From CAZVJA01 sp964626885 (GTDB taxonomy: Bacteria > Planctomycetota > Planctomycetia > Planctomycetales > Planctomycetaceae), in assembly GCA_964626885.1 (NCBI GenBank), contig CAZVJA010000001.1, positions 1-64,000 of the forward strand: a stretch of 64,000 bases of DNA. Direction: 5' to 3'. The notes beneath the pieces are model-generated. The model searched no databases. It was not told the origin of the DNA and worked only from the letters and a program-made list of their open reading frames with translations. Positions 54,300-63,220 of this stretch are shown here, piece after piece; the first letter of the stretch is position 1; each line of letters starts with the position of its first letter. Made by a program: the position numbers and the translations under genes.

Positions 54300-55061
54300 G
54301 TGCCCGATCGATTCTTTGCTCCCGTGTCATTCGATGAGAAAACCGTGCGGCTGGAAGGTCCGGAAGCCCGCCACATGCAGGTCGTCCTCCGGTTACGGGC
54401 GGGGGACGAAGTGGTTTTGTTCGACGGCGAAGGGACCGAAGCCACGGCCACGATCGTGAGCATGAAGAAGAATGAGGTTGAACTGCGTATCGAACAGGTG
54501 CGGCCAGACCCTCCCGATCGGTCTCCCCGAATTGTGCTGGCGACCGCTGTTCCAAAAGGAGAGCGATTTCGCTGGCTGGTCGAAAAGAGCGTGGAATTGG
54601 GGGTGGACCGGCTGATTCCACTAAACACCGCGCGGAGCGTCGTTGATCCCCGCGAAACACGGCTGGATAAGCTCCGAACCTTGGTGATTGCAGCCTGCAA
54701 GCAGTCGAGGCGGAATCGCCTGATGCGCATTGAACCGAGCATATCCTGGACTGAATTGATCGCGCAATACACCCGGCCGCGCGATGAACAATCCGAGGGA
54801 ATCCCGCGAACGATTATCATCGCCGATCCGTCAGGAGTGCCGGTCTCTCGCGAGTTGACGCTGCTTGGAGAACCGACAATCCAGCAGGCGCACAAGCGAG
54901 AGATCCTGCTGATTGTTGGTCCGGAAGGTGGGTTTTCCGCGGAGGAACTTCGCCTGGCACGAGAATCCGGTGCGAAATTGGTGTCGTTGGGAAGTCAAAT
55001 TCTGCGGATTGAAACGGCTGCGATTGCCCTGGCGGCCCTCTTTTCCCGTGGAATTGACTGA
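54300..55061 (+). CDS. rsmE: 16S rRNA (uracil-1498-N3)-methyltransferase RsmE
   Basis: A 253-aa SPOUT-class methyltransferase that modifies U1498 in the decoding centre of 16S rRNA. It opens with PDRFFAPV as the PUA-like domain, with LEGPEARHMQVVLRLRAGD characteristic of RsmE. The C-terminal knot has LIVGPEGGFSAEEL and LGSQILRIETAAIA. The GTG at 54300 is the usual position for the family start and has AGGCGG in front. Length fits the family. Confidence 0.96.
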   Translation: MPDRFFAPVSFDEKTVRLEGPEARHMQVVLRLRAGDEVVLFDGEGTEATATIVSMKKNEVELRIEQVRPDPPDRSPRIVLATAVPKGERFRWLVEKSVELGVDRLIPLNTARSVVDPRETRLDKLRTLVIAACKQSRRNRLMRIEPSISWTELIAQYTRPRDEQSEGIPRTIIIADPSGVPVSRELTLLGEPTIQQAHKREILLIVGPEGGFSAEELRLARESGAKLVSLGSQILRIETAAIALAALFSRGID

Positions 55062-55132
55062 CCGCTTACGTCGATGCGATTTTCGTCCATGACGTGTACT
55101 TAAACAGGGGGAGTCGGTCACGAATTCTCACA

Positions 55133-55161
55133 TTGACTTTTCAAAGCACGCTCAATATAGT
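55133..55161 (+). promoter_or_regulatory. Strong sigma-70-type promoter
   Basis: TTGACT (55133-55138), exactly 17 bp, TATAGT (55156-55161). Each hexamer differs from consensus at one position. The predicted start is near 55168, upstream of two tandem terminators and the BON-protein gene. Confidence 0.7.
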
Positions 55162-55167
55162 GCGGTT

Positions 55168-55241
55168 GTCCCTGTCAAGACGGCAGGCCTATTCACGGCT
55201 AAGACAGCCCTTCCGCAAAACAGATCGCGGAAGGGTTTTTT
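55168..55241 (+). ncRNA. Candidate small RNA or short leader transcript
   Basis: The transcript from the promoter at 55133-55161 would be about 74 nt if it stops at the first terminator. It has a possible closing helix CTGTC (55172-55176) with GACAG (55203-55207), an inner GCC/GGC hairpin (55187-55189 with 55197-55199), and then the terminator stem. It contains no ATG reading frame. It may be an independent sRNA or the regulated leader of the BON gene at 55340. I match it to no known RNA family. Confidence 0.5.
55208..55241 (+). terminator. Intrinsic terminator 1 (upstream of the BON gene)
   Basis: A perfect 9-bp stem, CCCTTCCGC (55208-55216) with GCGGAAGGG (55227-55235), around a 10-nt loop, followed by six T residues (55236-55241) and another TTTT after one G. 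Confidence 0.85.
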
Positions 55242-55271
55242 GTTTTCCGTCACAATCTCCACGGTCAAGAC

Positions 55272-55315
55272 GGCCCCCTGATGTCTCCCAAGTCATCAGC
55301 GGGGTCCTTTTTTTT
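55272..55315 (+). terminator. Intrinsic terminator 2 (upstream of the BON gene)
   Basis: CCCC-CTGATG (55274-55283) pairs with CATCAG-C-GGGG (55294-55304) with one bulge; outer GG/CC pairs are possible. Eight T residues (55308-55315) follow. It lies 25 bp before the start codon of the BON gene. Confidence 0.8.
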
Positions 55316-55339
55316 CTCCCCCGCGCCGGAGAGAGTTCG

Positions 55340-55651
55340 ATGCAAGTAACAACGATGATCCCTCAACGAAATGCAGAAACCAGTTCCGCCTGCGAGAAAC
55401 CGGGAACCTCGTTCCTCGATGCGCAGGCAAATTCGCCTGTCGCGATGGCTGCACTACGGTCTCTGGAAGCGAGTTCGTACAAGCTGCTGAAGCAGATCAA
55501 ATGCGAAGAACGTGAAGGAGCGCTCCTGCTTCGCGGAACGGTGCCGAGCTACTTTCTGAAGCAGATGGCGCAGACGGTTGTGCAGGGAGTTCCAGGAGTT
55601 CTGGAAATCTCTAACCGCATTGATGTGACTTCCACTTCTTCATCTCGCTGA
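55340..55651 (+). CDS. BON-domain small protein
   Basis: A 103-aa protein without a signal peptide. Residues 35-97 follow the BON pattern: helix ALRSLEASSYKLLKQI, strands GALLLRGTVPSYFL, helix, then VQGVPGVLEISNRIDV. It resembles the protein at 20155-20520 in size and architecture. The ATG at 55340 has GGAGAGAG at good spacing. It lies behind a strong promoter and two intrinsic terminators, so expression probably depends on read-through. Confidence 0.72.
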   Translation: MQVTTMIPQRNAETSSACEKPGTSFLDAQANSPVAMAALRSLEASSYKLLKQIKCEEREGALLLRGTVPSYFLKQMAQTVVQGVPGVLEISNRIDVTSTSSSR

Positions 55652-55834
55652 CCCAAATCCAAATCTCCAAGTTTTCCACGGATGGCCCATGGTTTTCCGC
55701 AACCTGAGATGCCTTGTGGACATCGAATGAATTGGAACGCGAGACGGGGAGTTCCAGGTGATGACGAAACCAAACAGGCCAAAGTTGAGCAAACTCGACG
55801 CTTTTATTCACCCGCAGATTGGATAGCAGACACC

Positions 55835-56068
55835 ATGAAGACATCGACATTGGAACGCCCGAAAGCCTTTGATAAATCGACGATCGCCGAGCTTTCGGTT
55901 TCGCAGATCAAACGGATGAGCCGTCACGACCTGATCGGTCTGATTCGCGCACTTTCCCCGCCGTTTCTGTCCCGCGAGATGCTCGACCGCATTGAGGACA
56001 GAAACCACGAGGAACTGGAGCGGATCGTCTACCTGTGCCGCCGCTGCTGCAGACAGCAAGGCTATTGA
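55835..56068 (+). CDS. Small helical hypothetical protein
   Basis: A 77-aa protein of unknown function. It is mostly charged and helical (STIAELSVSQIKRMSRHDLIG, then REMLDRIEDRNHEELERIVY) and ends with two Cys pairs (YLCRRCCRQQ) that could bind metal. No signal peptide is seen. The frame is open further upstream, but the protein-like region begins at the ATG at 55835; the ribosome-binding site is weak. It is 183 bp downstream of the BON gene on the same strand and may share its transcript. Confidence 0.6.
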   Translation: MKTSTLERPKAFDKSTIAELSVSQIKRMSRHDLIGLIRALSPPFLSREMLDRIEDRNHEELERIVYLCRRCCRQQGY

Positions 56069-56113
56069 GGCCGCACCGAAACCTTGAAAGGCGCGTCGTG
56101 CCTTCAAGAGGAT

Positions 56114-56566
56114 TTACGGAGAAGCCGGCGCCGAAGGTTGCTCTGCAGGCTGTGTCCCCTCAGCGGTGATCCAAGGGCGAAGCTTCTCCAGTGTTTTTGA
56201 CCCGATTCCCTGCACCTGCTTCAATTCGTCGACCGATTGAAATGGTCCGTTTTGTTCGCGGTATGCGACGATTCGTCGCGCCAACTGATCTCCCACGCCG
56301 GGAAGTTGCGTCCATTCGATCCAGTTCGCCTGATTGATGTCGAGTCGAAATTCAAACGGCCGCTGATCCTGACGTTCAATTTCGACTGGCCGCATGCCCC
56401 AGCCGCTGATCCATGCCCAATGTATCGCGATCAACGCGATTCCCAAAACGAGCAGCGTGCCGAACACGATCTGATCGCCGCGCCGCCAGCCGAAGAGAGG
56501 ACGCGACGATTTTGGCAAATTGTTGGCGTCGGAACCCGGGAGCGGATTCTTCGGAACGTCGGCCAC
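56114..56566 (-). CDS. ComEA-like helix-hairpin-helix protein
   Basis: A 150-aa protein with one membrane segment (about 33-53) followed by a ComEA-type double helix-hairpin-helix domain (about 75-135): DINQANWIEWTQLPGVGDQL, then the second hairpin VQGIGSKTLEKLRPWI. ComEA binds incoming DNA at the outer face of the membrane during transformation. No other competence gene lies nearby, so DNA uptake is possible but unproven. The GTG start at 56566 has GAGG upstream. Confidence 0.85.
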   Translation of the reverse strand: MADVPKNPLPGSDANNLPKSSRPLFGWRRGDQIVFGTLLVLGIALIAIHWAWISGWGMRPVEIERQDQRPFEFRLDINQANWIEWTQLPGVGDQLARRIVAYREQNGPFQSVDELKQVQGIGSKTLEKLRPWITAEGTQPAEQPSAPASP

Positions 56567-56788
56567 AGGTACGGCCTCGGACGTAGAGGATGAACGAATC
56601 TGCGGCCGCGACGGGAGTGGCTCTGCTCTTGTCGGGCTCTCGCCGAAAAGAAAGAAAACCGCCCCTTGCGGAACTGCACGCGTTTTTCAGACTAACGCAG
56701 GGAGGTACGCCCGATCAAGCGGGGTTCAACGGAAGGGGATGCAGGTCTGTTTGCCACAATGGAGCGTCCAATGCCGTTCGACTCACCG

Positions 56789-57955
56789 TTACTCATCCCC
56801 CGGGGGCTTCGCGGCTTTTCGGACATCGTCATGCTCGTAGTAAGTGATGCGGACTGACTTGTCCTTTTCCAGCGGCGTTCCGGGTTTGGGTTGCTGATCG
56901 TACACCCTATAAGCGAAGTCGTTGTTATTGGCCGTTTTTCCCGCTTCGTAGGAGACCCGGTAGCCTGCCTGCTTCAATTTCGCCTCGGCATCCCGTGCGT
57001 GCATCCGTGTCACGTCAGGTACCGTCCCGGGCTTGAAGCCGGCGCCTTGTTCCTGTGGAGGACCGGCGATATTCTCCTGCCGGATCATGTGTTTCGTGTA
57101 GCCGCGCAGCTTCGGCGCGAAAATGTTCTCGCCGACCAGCACCTTGAACAAGCTCTGCCGTTTGTTCTTTTCCATGTCGCGGAAGACGTAAACAGTCTCT
57201 TTGTTTCCGGAGGGATCTTCCAGCTTGACGGCTGCGGGGAGGAATTCCTGGATATCGAGTTGCAGCCAGGCGCGCCGCCAATTCTCCGCGTCGTGCCTGA
57301 GCAAGGGCTCGACTTCGAGCATCACGATGTTTCCGGATTTCTTTATGATCTTCATGCGATAGCGCTGCTTGGCTTTCTCCGGCGGCATGCCGAACAAAAA
57401 CGGCAGGGGACCGTCCATGATGTTCGGCCCCTGCAATTCTTTGGGGATGGTGACGATATCGACACTTTTTTCCTTGTCGTCAATCTTTTGAATTTCGTTG
57501 CCGTTGCTGATCCATTTTTCGGGCGAAGCCGATTCGAGCTTGTAGGGTTGCCCGCTCTTTTTTCCGATCTGAGTCGAGACATCACCCTTCTCGATGACTC
57601 TCCCTTCGATGTCGATTCGCCCCTTACTGGGAGCTTCGTAATAGAACATCCCCTCCGCCCGTTTTTCCACTTCAAAGACTTTGTCGTACTCAAACCGGTA
57701 GTGGCGCCCTTGTAGCTTTTGGATCTTTTCCGTCGTGGTCGCCCAACTGCGCAGGAGCCGTTCGAGTTCGGGATCGACCTTCGGTTGTGCGGCCTGTTGC
57801 GCGACGCGCAGCTCGGGGGCGTTCAATCCATCACGATCTCGCCGTGCAGGGGCGGGACGATCTTTTTGGGCGAGCAGCGGCGCCGTCCAGATTGCAAGAA
57901 TGCCGGAACACAACAGCGCGAGACGCAACCCCTTCACAATCCGTTCGAGGCTCAT
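56789..57955 (-). CDS. TIGR03009-type planctomycete protein with C-terminal PASTA domain
   Basis: A 388-aa exported protein with a signal peptide ending near APLLAQ (residues 24-29). The central region (about 60-285) follows the planctomycete TIGR03009 pattern, a LolA-like sheet: LLRSWATTTEKI, EGMFYYEAP, PFLFGMPPEKAKQRYR and LQLDIQEFLPAAV. A PASTA domain follows at about 311-375 (TVPDVTRMHARDAEAKLKQA, ending QQPKPGTPLEKDKSVRITY). PASTA modules normally bind peptidoglycan in kinases and penicillin-binding proteins, so this protein may be tethered to the cell wall. The function is unknown. Confidence 0.8.
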   Translation of the reverse strand: MSLERIVKGLRLALLCSGILAIWTAPLLAQKDRPAPARRDRDGLNAPELRVAQQAAQPKVDPELERLLRSWATTTEKIQKLQGRHYRFEYDKVFEVEKRAEGMFYYEAPSKGRIDIEGRVIEKGDVSTQIGKKSGQPYKLESASPEKWISNGNEIQKIDDKEKSVDIVTIPKELQGPNIMDGPLPFLFGMPPEKAKQRYRMKIIKKSGNIVMLEVEPLLRHDAENWRRAWLQLDIQEFLPAAVKLEDPSGNKETVYVFRDMEKNKRQSLFKVLVGENIFAPKLRGYTKHMIRQENIAGPPQEQGAGFKPGTVPDVTRMHARDAEAKLKQAGYRVSYEAGKTANNNDFAYRVYDQQPKPGTPLEKDKSVRITYYEHDDVRKAAKPPGDE

Positions 57956-58241
57956 GGGACTGACGATCCTTGTCAGAAGGGAAGCGGTACCGGAGTCGCC
58001 AGCGGCAGGTTCCGGCCCGTAAGATTGTCCTGCTCAATTCGCGAAAGAAAGCATCATGTAAGACGTGATGCAGATATGACTTAAGGCGCAATGACTCTTT
58101 TGAGCGGCGGGATTGTAACAACTCACCCCAAATGGGGCTACCCCGGTTTACTCCCCGAATTGAGCCGGAAAAAAGCGAGGAGAGGGCAATCTCGTCGTGC
58201 CCCGACGGCACATCGCAGATCGATTGTTTGGACCTGAGCCG

Positions 58242-59999
58242 TCACTTGGCTTCATCGGCTTCGGTCGGGTCGAGCAGGCCGTCACCGCTGCTGTCGAGTC
58301 GGCTGAAGAGATCGAGCGGACCGAGAAATTCCCGACGCGATACTTTCCCGTCCCGGTTGCGATCCATCTTCTGGAACCAAATCGGTCCGGTCGGCTGCGG
58401 CTTGTATCCGGGATTCTTCATTCGGTTTCGAATGGGAGCGTTCTCCCCCGGAACTCCGGGCGGCGGGCCGATGCTGAACAGTACCTTCTGCTCACTTGGC
58501 AATTCGCTCAGTTGAACACGGTCGTCGACGTCTTTGTCCCAGGACTGAATTTTCGCGAATGCCTGACGGAGTTCTGACTCGCTGAATCGCGAGTCGCCGT
58601 CTTCGTCAAGCAGTTCGTACAGGCGGGCCCCTTCGCGACGGAAGGTCATATGGATCCGGCTGCGCGCGAGCCCATCCCGCAGATTGAAGTATTTTTTCAA
58701 CTCCTGTTGAAAGATCTGCTGATTTCCATCCTGATCGATGACGGCGAACAGGTTGGCGGGCAATCCGACGAATTGAAACTCTTTGCTATCCAGATAGTCG
58801 TTGTTGTCCCGATCGGCGGACTGAAACTGCTGGACGCTTACGCGACTCGATTCAAGCCGGGATGAAATTGGGGCCGGCCCCTGCGTACCGTCGATGTGCA
58901 TTCGCTCCCCACCGACCACCAACGTCAACTTCTGTGGCGATTCCTGGCTGAGCCCCAGTTCCGAACCCGATTCGCTCTTCTGGGATGTGTTCAAGGAAAA
59001 TTCGATGTCGTCCGTTCGGCGTTTGCCGAATGCGATGGTCAGCTCCGCCGTCGGATGCGGATGCTCGAGAAAGGTAGCAAGCTCCTGCTTGTCGAGAATG
59101 CCATCGCTGTTTTTGTCATAGGGTTGGATTGCCGCCGGGTCTACTCCCAACTCCTTGGCGCTCAACCGGGAATCCTGCACGAACCGCGCAGCCCCCTGCC
59201 GTTCGAGCTTGTCGTACCGTTGCAGCAACCTTGTCACGGTCTTCGAGATCCCCGATGAATGATCGATCGGCTGCAGAACCGTGCGAATGTTGTTGAGGAG
59301 AGAATTATCGACTGGAGCGGTGGGTGGAGAAAACATTGCGAGATATTCGGTCTGGCCGACAAGCTCGAATTCGCCAAGCAGCCCGTCGTCGTTAATATCG
59401 AGACGACGGAGCAACGGCTGAAGATTCTGCAGCTCCGATTGCGAGAGGGCCCCGTCGCCGTTCACATCGAGTTGGTTGAACAGCAAACTTTCCCGTCGCG
59501 AATCGGTCTCTTGCACTTGAATTTCGAACGGCTTGCCGACCACCCCCTGGATGAACGCGAGAAACTCTTCCGGCGAGATTTTTCCATCGGCAGGTGCGAT
59601 ATCGGCTTTCGCCTCCTTTCCGACAAAGGTGGTTTCATTCGTTTGGGCGGCGAACAGCAGTTTTGCGGAGGGAATCTGCTTGGCTTCCGTTTCGTCGAGT
59701 AACTGGTCCTTGTTTTCATCGAGCGAATCAAACAGCTCCCGCACATATTCTTCCAACGGTGCGAGGAAGTTTTTCTCTGCGATGCGAATCCGCAGCCGCA
59801 GAAACAACGGACGCTTACTCCCAAGGTAGAGCAGATCCTGCACTTCGTTTTCGGGAGAAGCTGCACTGGTCACCTTGGAACCACGTATCGGTTCTTCGGC
59901 GGACGCCAAGGAGCAGGCGGCCGTTAAGCAAATTGCCACGGCGACGAACGTTCCCCAACGGATCGTTGAACGAATCGTCGTCGAATCCAGCCGGATCAT
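58242..59999 (-). CDS. EF-hand-rich exported protein
   Basis: A 585-aa secreted protein with a signal peptide (1-35, ending SLASAEE) and about ten EF-hand-type calcium loops spread along the chain, such as DVNGDGALSQSE, DINDDGLLGEFE, DKNSDGILDKQE, DRNRDGKVSRRE and DSSGDGLLDPTE; a few (DENKDQLLDETE, DQDGNQQIFQQE) are degenerate. It probably binds calcium at the envelope. The ATG at 59999 overlaps the stop of the DUF1501 gene (ATGA), so it is the translationally coupled fourth member of the operon. Confidence 0.88.
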   Translation of the reverse strand: MIRLDSTTIRSTIRWGTFVAVAICLTAACSLASAEEPIRGSKVTSAASPENEVQDLLYLGSKRPLFLRLRIRIAEKNFLAPLEEYVRELFDSLDENKDQLLDETEAKQIPSAKLLFAAQTNETTFVGKEAKADIAPADGKISPEEFLAFIQGVVGKPFEIQVQETDSRRESLLFNQLDVNGDGALSQSELQNLQPLLRRLDINDDGLLGEFELVGQTEYLAMFSPPTAPVDNSLLNNIRTVLQPIDHSSGISKTVTRLLQRYDKLERQGAARFVQDSRLSAKELGVDPAAIQPYDKNSDGILDKQELATFLEHPHPTAELTIAFGKRRTDDIEFSLNTSQKSESGSELGLSQESPQKLTLVVGGERMHIDGTQGPAPISSRLESSRVSVQQFQSADRDNNDYLDSKEFQFVGLPANLFAVIDQDGNQQIFQQELKKYFNLRDGLARSRIHMTFRREGARLYELLDEDGDSRFSESELRQAFAKIQSWDKDVDDRVQLSELPSEQKVLFSIGPPPGVPGENAPIRNRMKNPGYKPQPTGPIWFQKMDRNRDGKVSRREFLGPLDLFSRLDSSGDGLLDPTEADEAK

Positions 60000-61375
60000 G
60001 TCAGCAACTCCTTGATCGGTTTCGAGTCCGGCTCGACGATGCGGATCGGGCGTCCGACGTTCGACATGTTCTGGCGGGTGCCGTCGATCTTGAGCACCTC
60101 GCAGAGGGTCGCCATGAAATCCCCGACTCCCACAGGCCGATCGGCAACCGTCATTCCATCTTCGCTGGTCCGCCCGACGACCTGCCCCCCGCGAACACCG
60201 CCGCCAGCCAATACCGTCGACCAAGCTGCCGGGAAATGGTCCCGTCCCGCGGATGGGTTGATTTTGGGGGTCCGCCCGAATTCCCCCATCCAGACGATCA
60301 ATGTGGTCTCCAGCAGCCCACGCGTGCGGAGATCCTCCATCAACGTTCCCCACCCGGCATCCAACACCGCGCTCAGCGCCTTGACGGCGGGAAAGTTGTT
60401 CTGGTGGGTGTCCCAGCCAAAACCTTGCTGGTCTTCGGTTCCGTTGAGCGCCACTTCGACGAAGGGCACACCGCGCTCAATAAGCCGACGGGCGAGCAGA
60501 CAGCCTTGCCCGAAGCGGTTCTTCCCATATTTTTCACGCAGGGGAGTCGGCTCGTGATCAAGATCAAAAGCTTCGACGGCACTCGAACGCATCAAGCGAG
60601 TCGCCTGCTCGTACGCGGCCCGATGGCTCTCGACCGGCACGCCCGGCCGCGTGGATTGAAACTCGGAATCGATCTCAGCCACGAGCTTGAGCCTGGCATC
60701 GGCCTGTGCCCGATTAATGCGGCCGGGGGCATTCAGGTTCTCCACTCGCAACGAAGGTCCGTAACTATCATTCCCCCCTTGAGGCGTATTCCCCGTTTGC
60801 GATTCTCCCACAATCATCGGCGCGTATTGCGGGCCGAGAAACCCGGGACCGAAGGCATCTGGACTCAAAAAACGATAGGGTGCGATGCTCACGAAGTTCG
60901 GCAGTTCCGCTTCCGCTGGTGCGAGTTCCTTGGAGAAGACCGAGCCGAGGGTGGGGTAACGGATAGGACCTTGGGGCAAACGTCCTGTTCGCAGGAAATA
61001 GCTGGCCCGCGCGTGGTCCCCTTCTTTGGTGCTCATGGACCGGACGATTGCCATGTCTTTCATTTGGCTCGCGAGCGTCGGGAGATGCTCGCTGATGCGA
61101 ATCCCGGAGGCGGACGTCTCGATCTCTTTAAACTCTCCACCGTTCTCATGCCCCGGCTTGAGGTCGAAGGTGTCGATCTGGCTTGGACCGCCGTTCATCC
61201 ATAGGAGAATACAGGCATGGCGCCGTTTCGGTTGATCGGCGGCCAGTGTTGCAATGGATTGCAGCCAACCGGAAGCGGAAGCGGTGCCAAGACCGACTCC
61301 AAGGGAGGTCATTCGCAGCCAATCGCGCCGCGAGATGCCTGCCGCTTGGGTGAAATGTCGATGTCGTGCCCACAT
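59996..61375 (-). CDS. DUF1501 family protein, Tat-exported (second copy)
   Basis: A 459-aa paralogue of the DUF1501 protein at 24.8-26.2 kb. The Tat motif SRRDWLRMTSLG is near residue 16. Family blocks include LLWMNGGPSQIDTFDLKP, EFGRTPKINPSAGRDH and STVLAGGGVRGGQVVGRTSEDG. The ATG at 61375 is 8 bp after GGAG; another ATG at 61381 is too close to it. It lies 51 bp after the DUF1549/DUF1553 gene and overlaps the EF-hand gene. Confidence 0.93.
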   Translation of the reverse strand: MWARHRHFTQAAGISRRDWLRMTSLGVGLGTASASGWLQSIATLAADQPKRRHACILLWMNGGPSQIDTFDLKPGHENGGEFKEIETSASGIRISEHLPTLASQMKDMAIVRSMSTKEGDHARASYFLRTGRLPQGPIRYPTLGSVFSKELAPAEAELPNFVSIAPYRFLSPDAFGPGFLGPQYAPMIVGESQTGNTPQGGNDSYGPSLRVENLNAPGRINRAQADARLKLVAEIDSEFQSTRPGVPVESHRAAYEQATRLMRSSAVEAFDLDHEPTPLREKYGKNRFGQGCLLARRLIERGVPFVEVALNGTEDQQGFGWDTHQNNFPAVKALSAVLDAGWGTLMEDLRTRGLLETTLIVWMGEFGRTPKINPSAGRDHFPAAWSTVLAGGGVRGGQVVGRTSEDGMTVADRPVGVGDFMATLCEVLKIDGTRQNMSNVGRPIRIVEPDSKPIKELLT

Positions 61376-61426
61376 GATCATCTCTCCTGGCGAATATTTG
61401 CACCACAGCTTCGTGCTGCAACATTT

Positions 61427-63160
61427 TCAATGGTTGACGAGAAACTCGCTGCCATTCAACAGCGCCCAGAAAACGTCTCCAAGCGCGGTGTTCTTATCGG
61501 TCCCCTGAACCGGACGCTTGTCGGAAAGGATCGTCTTGAAGACTTCTCCCAGAGGAGGATGTGAAGCGTTACCGGTCCCCCTCCCGTCAACGTATGCGAC
61601 AAGTTTTTTCATCTCTTCCGGATGAGGAGGCCGGCTAAGCGTCGCAAAGTAAAGCGTCTCGATCCGACTCGCGGTGTCGAGAAACGGGGAATCGATTACC
61701 GCCGCGAGCGTCGTGCTTTGCGCGGGGTCCGTGGCCTCTTCAATGAACGCACCGTTCATTAACGTCAGCGCTTGCGGGATGGAAGTGCGAATCTCGAGCA
61801 AGTTCGGATTGTCCTGTCGGAACAAGTTGCGAATCGCTTCGCGCTGAGAGCCATCGGAAAAGACACGAGGATCGCCGACGGATTCGTCATAGTAGCCCGT
61901 CGCCTGTATCAGGCTGTCGAACAATTGATCGGCCGTGAGTCCTTTCACGTTCATCCGAGCGAAAAGTGCACGCTCGGATTGTCTGGGATGCGTTTGCCGG
62001 CTTGTCAATTGATACGCCCGCGTTGCGGTGATCGTCTGGATGACGAATTCGGTGTTGAAGTCGTGGGCCGCGAACTCCGATGCCAATTCATCGAGCACTT
62101 CGGGGTGGCTTGGGGGATTATTCTCGTCGAAATCGTCGGGTGGATCGACGAGGCCGTTACCAAAATAATGTGCCCAGTTTCGATTGACCGCAGCTCGGGT
62201 AAAGTAGGGATTCTCCGCCGAGGTCAGCCACTCCGCAAGTTTTGCACGAGGCGAGATTTGGTTGCCTGTGTCCCACTGGGGTTCATTACCGTTGAGAAAC
62301 CTCGCCGAGACGGTCTTATTCTTACCGGGGATGGGAAGTTCGTGCCGGCGCGGATCCTCGGTGCCGAATTGTGTGGGAGACGGAACGGGTTGGTCGGGAC
62401 GCGACAACCCCGCATAAAACGCGGCAAAGCTCCAAAACTCTTCCTGCTTCCACTTGGCGAACGGATGGTGATGGCATTGTGCGCATTCGAGCCGTACTCC
62501 TAGGAATAGACGTGATGTGGCAGCCGCAAGATTCTCCGGCTTGGACTCCTTCGCCGCATAGAATAGAACAGCTCCGTCGCGCGACAGCGGGCTTGTGACG
62601 AGTTGTCGAACCAGGTCGTCATACCCCGCGCCGCTCAAAATCTGCTTGCGCAGCCAAACATCGAAGGAGGGGGCCTGGAACCGGAGGTTCAAATCGGTAT
62701 TCGCTTCGGGAACAAGCAGGTTGCGCCAGATGTTCGTCGTATGCGTAACGTAGGCGGGGCTCTCCAGCAAACGATCGACAAGCTGCGCACGCTTGTTGGG
62801 ATTTGCATCCGCGAGGAAGGCACGGACCTCGGCGACCGGAGGTATTTTCCCCGCGATATCAAGCCAAACCCGGCGCAGGAACTCCGCGTCGTCCGCCTGC
62901 GGTGCCGGCTCAATCTTCTCGGTGGACCAACGAGCGGCGATCTTCTGATCGATTCGTAGGGCGAGAGCGTTGGCTGCTTCGCGAGTCTCGTGAATCCTGC
63001 TAGGGATACGCTCGGAACTTTTGCTCGAAGCGGTCTTCGGCTCCTGCTGGCCGATCGCGGAGGGTGGGCATGCCGAAATTGTCAGAAATATGGCACAGAC
63101 GGCCGGCAAGATCACATGCAGAGAATTCCAGGGGCGTTCGAGTTGGCATAGCCGGATCAT
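61427..63160 (-). CDS. DUF1549/DUF1553 (PSD1) protein, short form
   Basis: A 577-aa exported protein with DUF1549 (RRVWLDIAGKIPPVAEVRAF) and DUF1553 (LAEWLTSAENPYFTRAAVNR). It carries the haem motif CAQCH (226-230) in DUF1549, but unlike the copy at 26-29 kb it has no N-terminal planctomycete cytochrome c domain, so it should have one haem. The N-terminal FLTISAC could be a lipobox (Cys31). GGGAG precedes the ATG at 63160. It lies downstream of the WD40 gene and upstream of DUF1501 and EF-hand genes. Confidence 0.93.
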   Translation of the reverse strand: MIRLCQLERPWNSLHVILPAVCAIFLTISACPPSAIGQQEPKTASSKSSERIPSRIHETREAANALALRIDQKIAARWSTEKIEPAPQADDAEFLRRVWLDIAGKIPPVAEVRAFLADANPNKRAQLVDRLLESPAYVTHTTNIWRNLLVPEANTDLNLRFQAPSFDVWLRKQILSGAGYDDLVRQLVTSPLSRDGAVLFYAAKESKPENLAAATSRLFLGVRLECAQCHHHPFAKWKQEEFWSFAAFYAGLSRPDQPVPSPTQFGTEDPRRHELPIPGKNKTVSARFLNGNEPQWDTGNQISPRAKLAEWLTSAENPYFTRAAVNRNWAHYFGNGLVDPPDDFDENNPPSHPEVLDELASEFAAHDFNTEFVIQTITATRAYQLTSRQTHPRQSERALFARMNVKGLTADQLFDSLIQATGYYDESVGDPRVFSDGSQREAIRNLFRQDNPNLLEIRTSIPQALTLMNGAFIEEATDPAQSTTLAAVIDSPFLDTASRIETLYFATLSRPPHPEEMKKLVAYVDGRGTGNASHPPLGEVFKTILSDKRPVQGTDKNTALGDVFWALLNGSEFLVNH

Positions 63161-63220
63161 GGCATGACTCCCGAATCGTCGAGATTACGTATCCGTCCTG
63201 ATCGATTCTGCCTCTGATCT

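Noticed and set aside
58051..58071. Inverted repeat GCATCA...TGATGC in the gap upstream of the TIGR03009 gene
   Set aside because: Only six base pairs and no adjoining promoter or T-run; too short to be meaningful alone.
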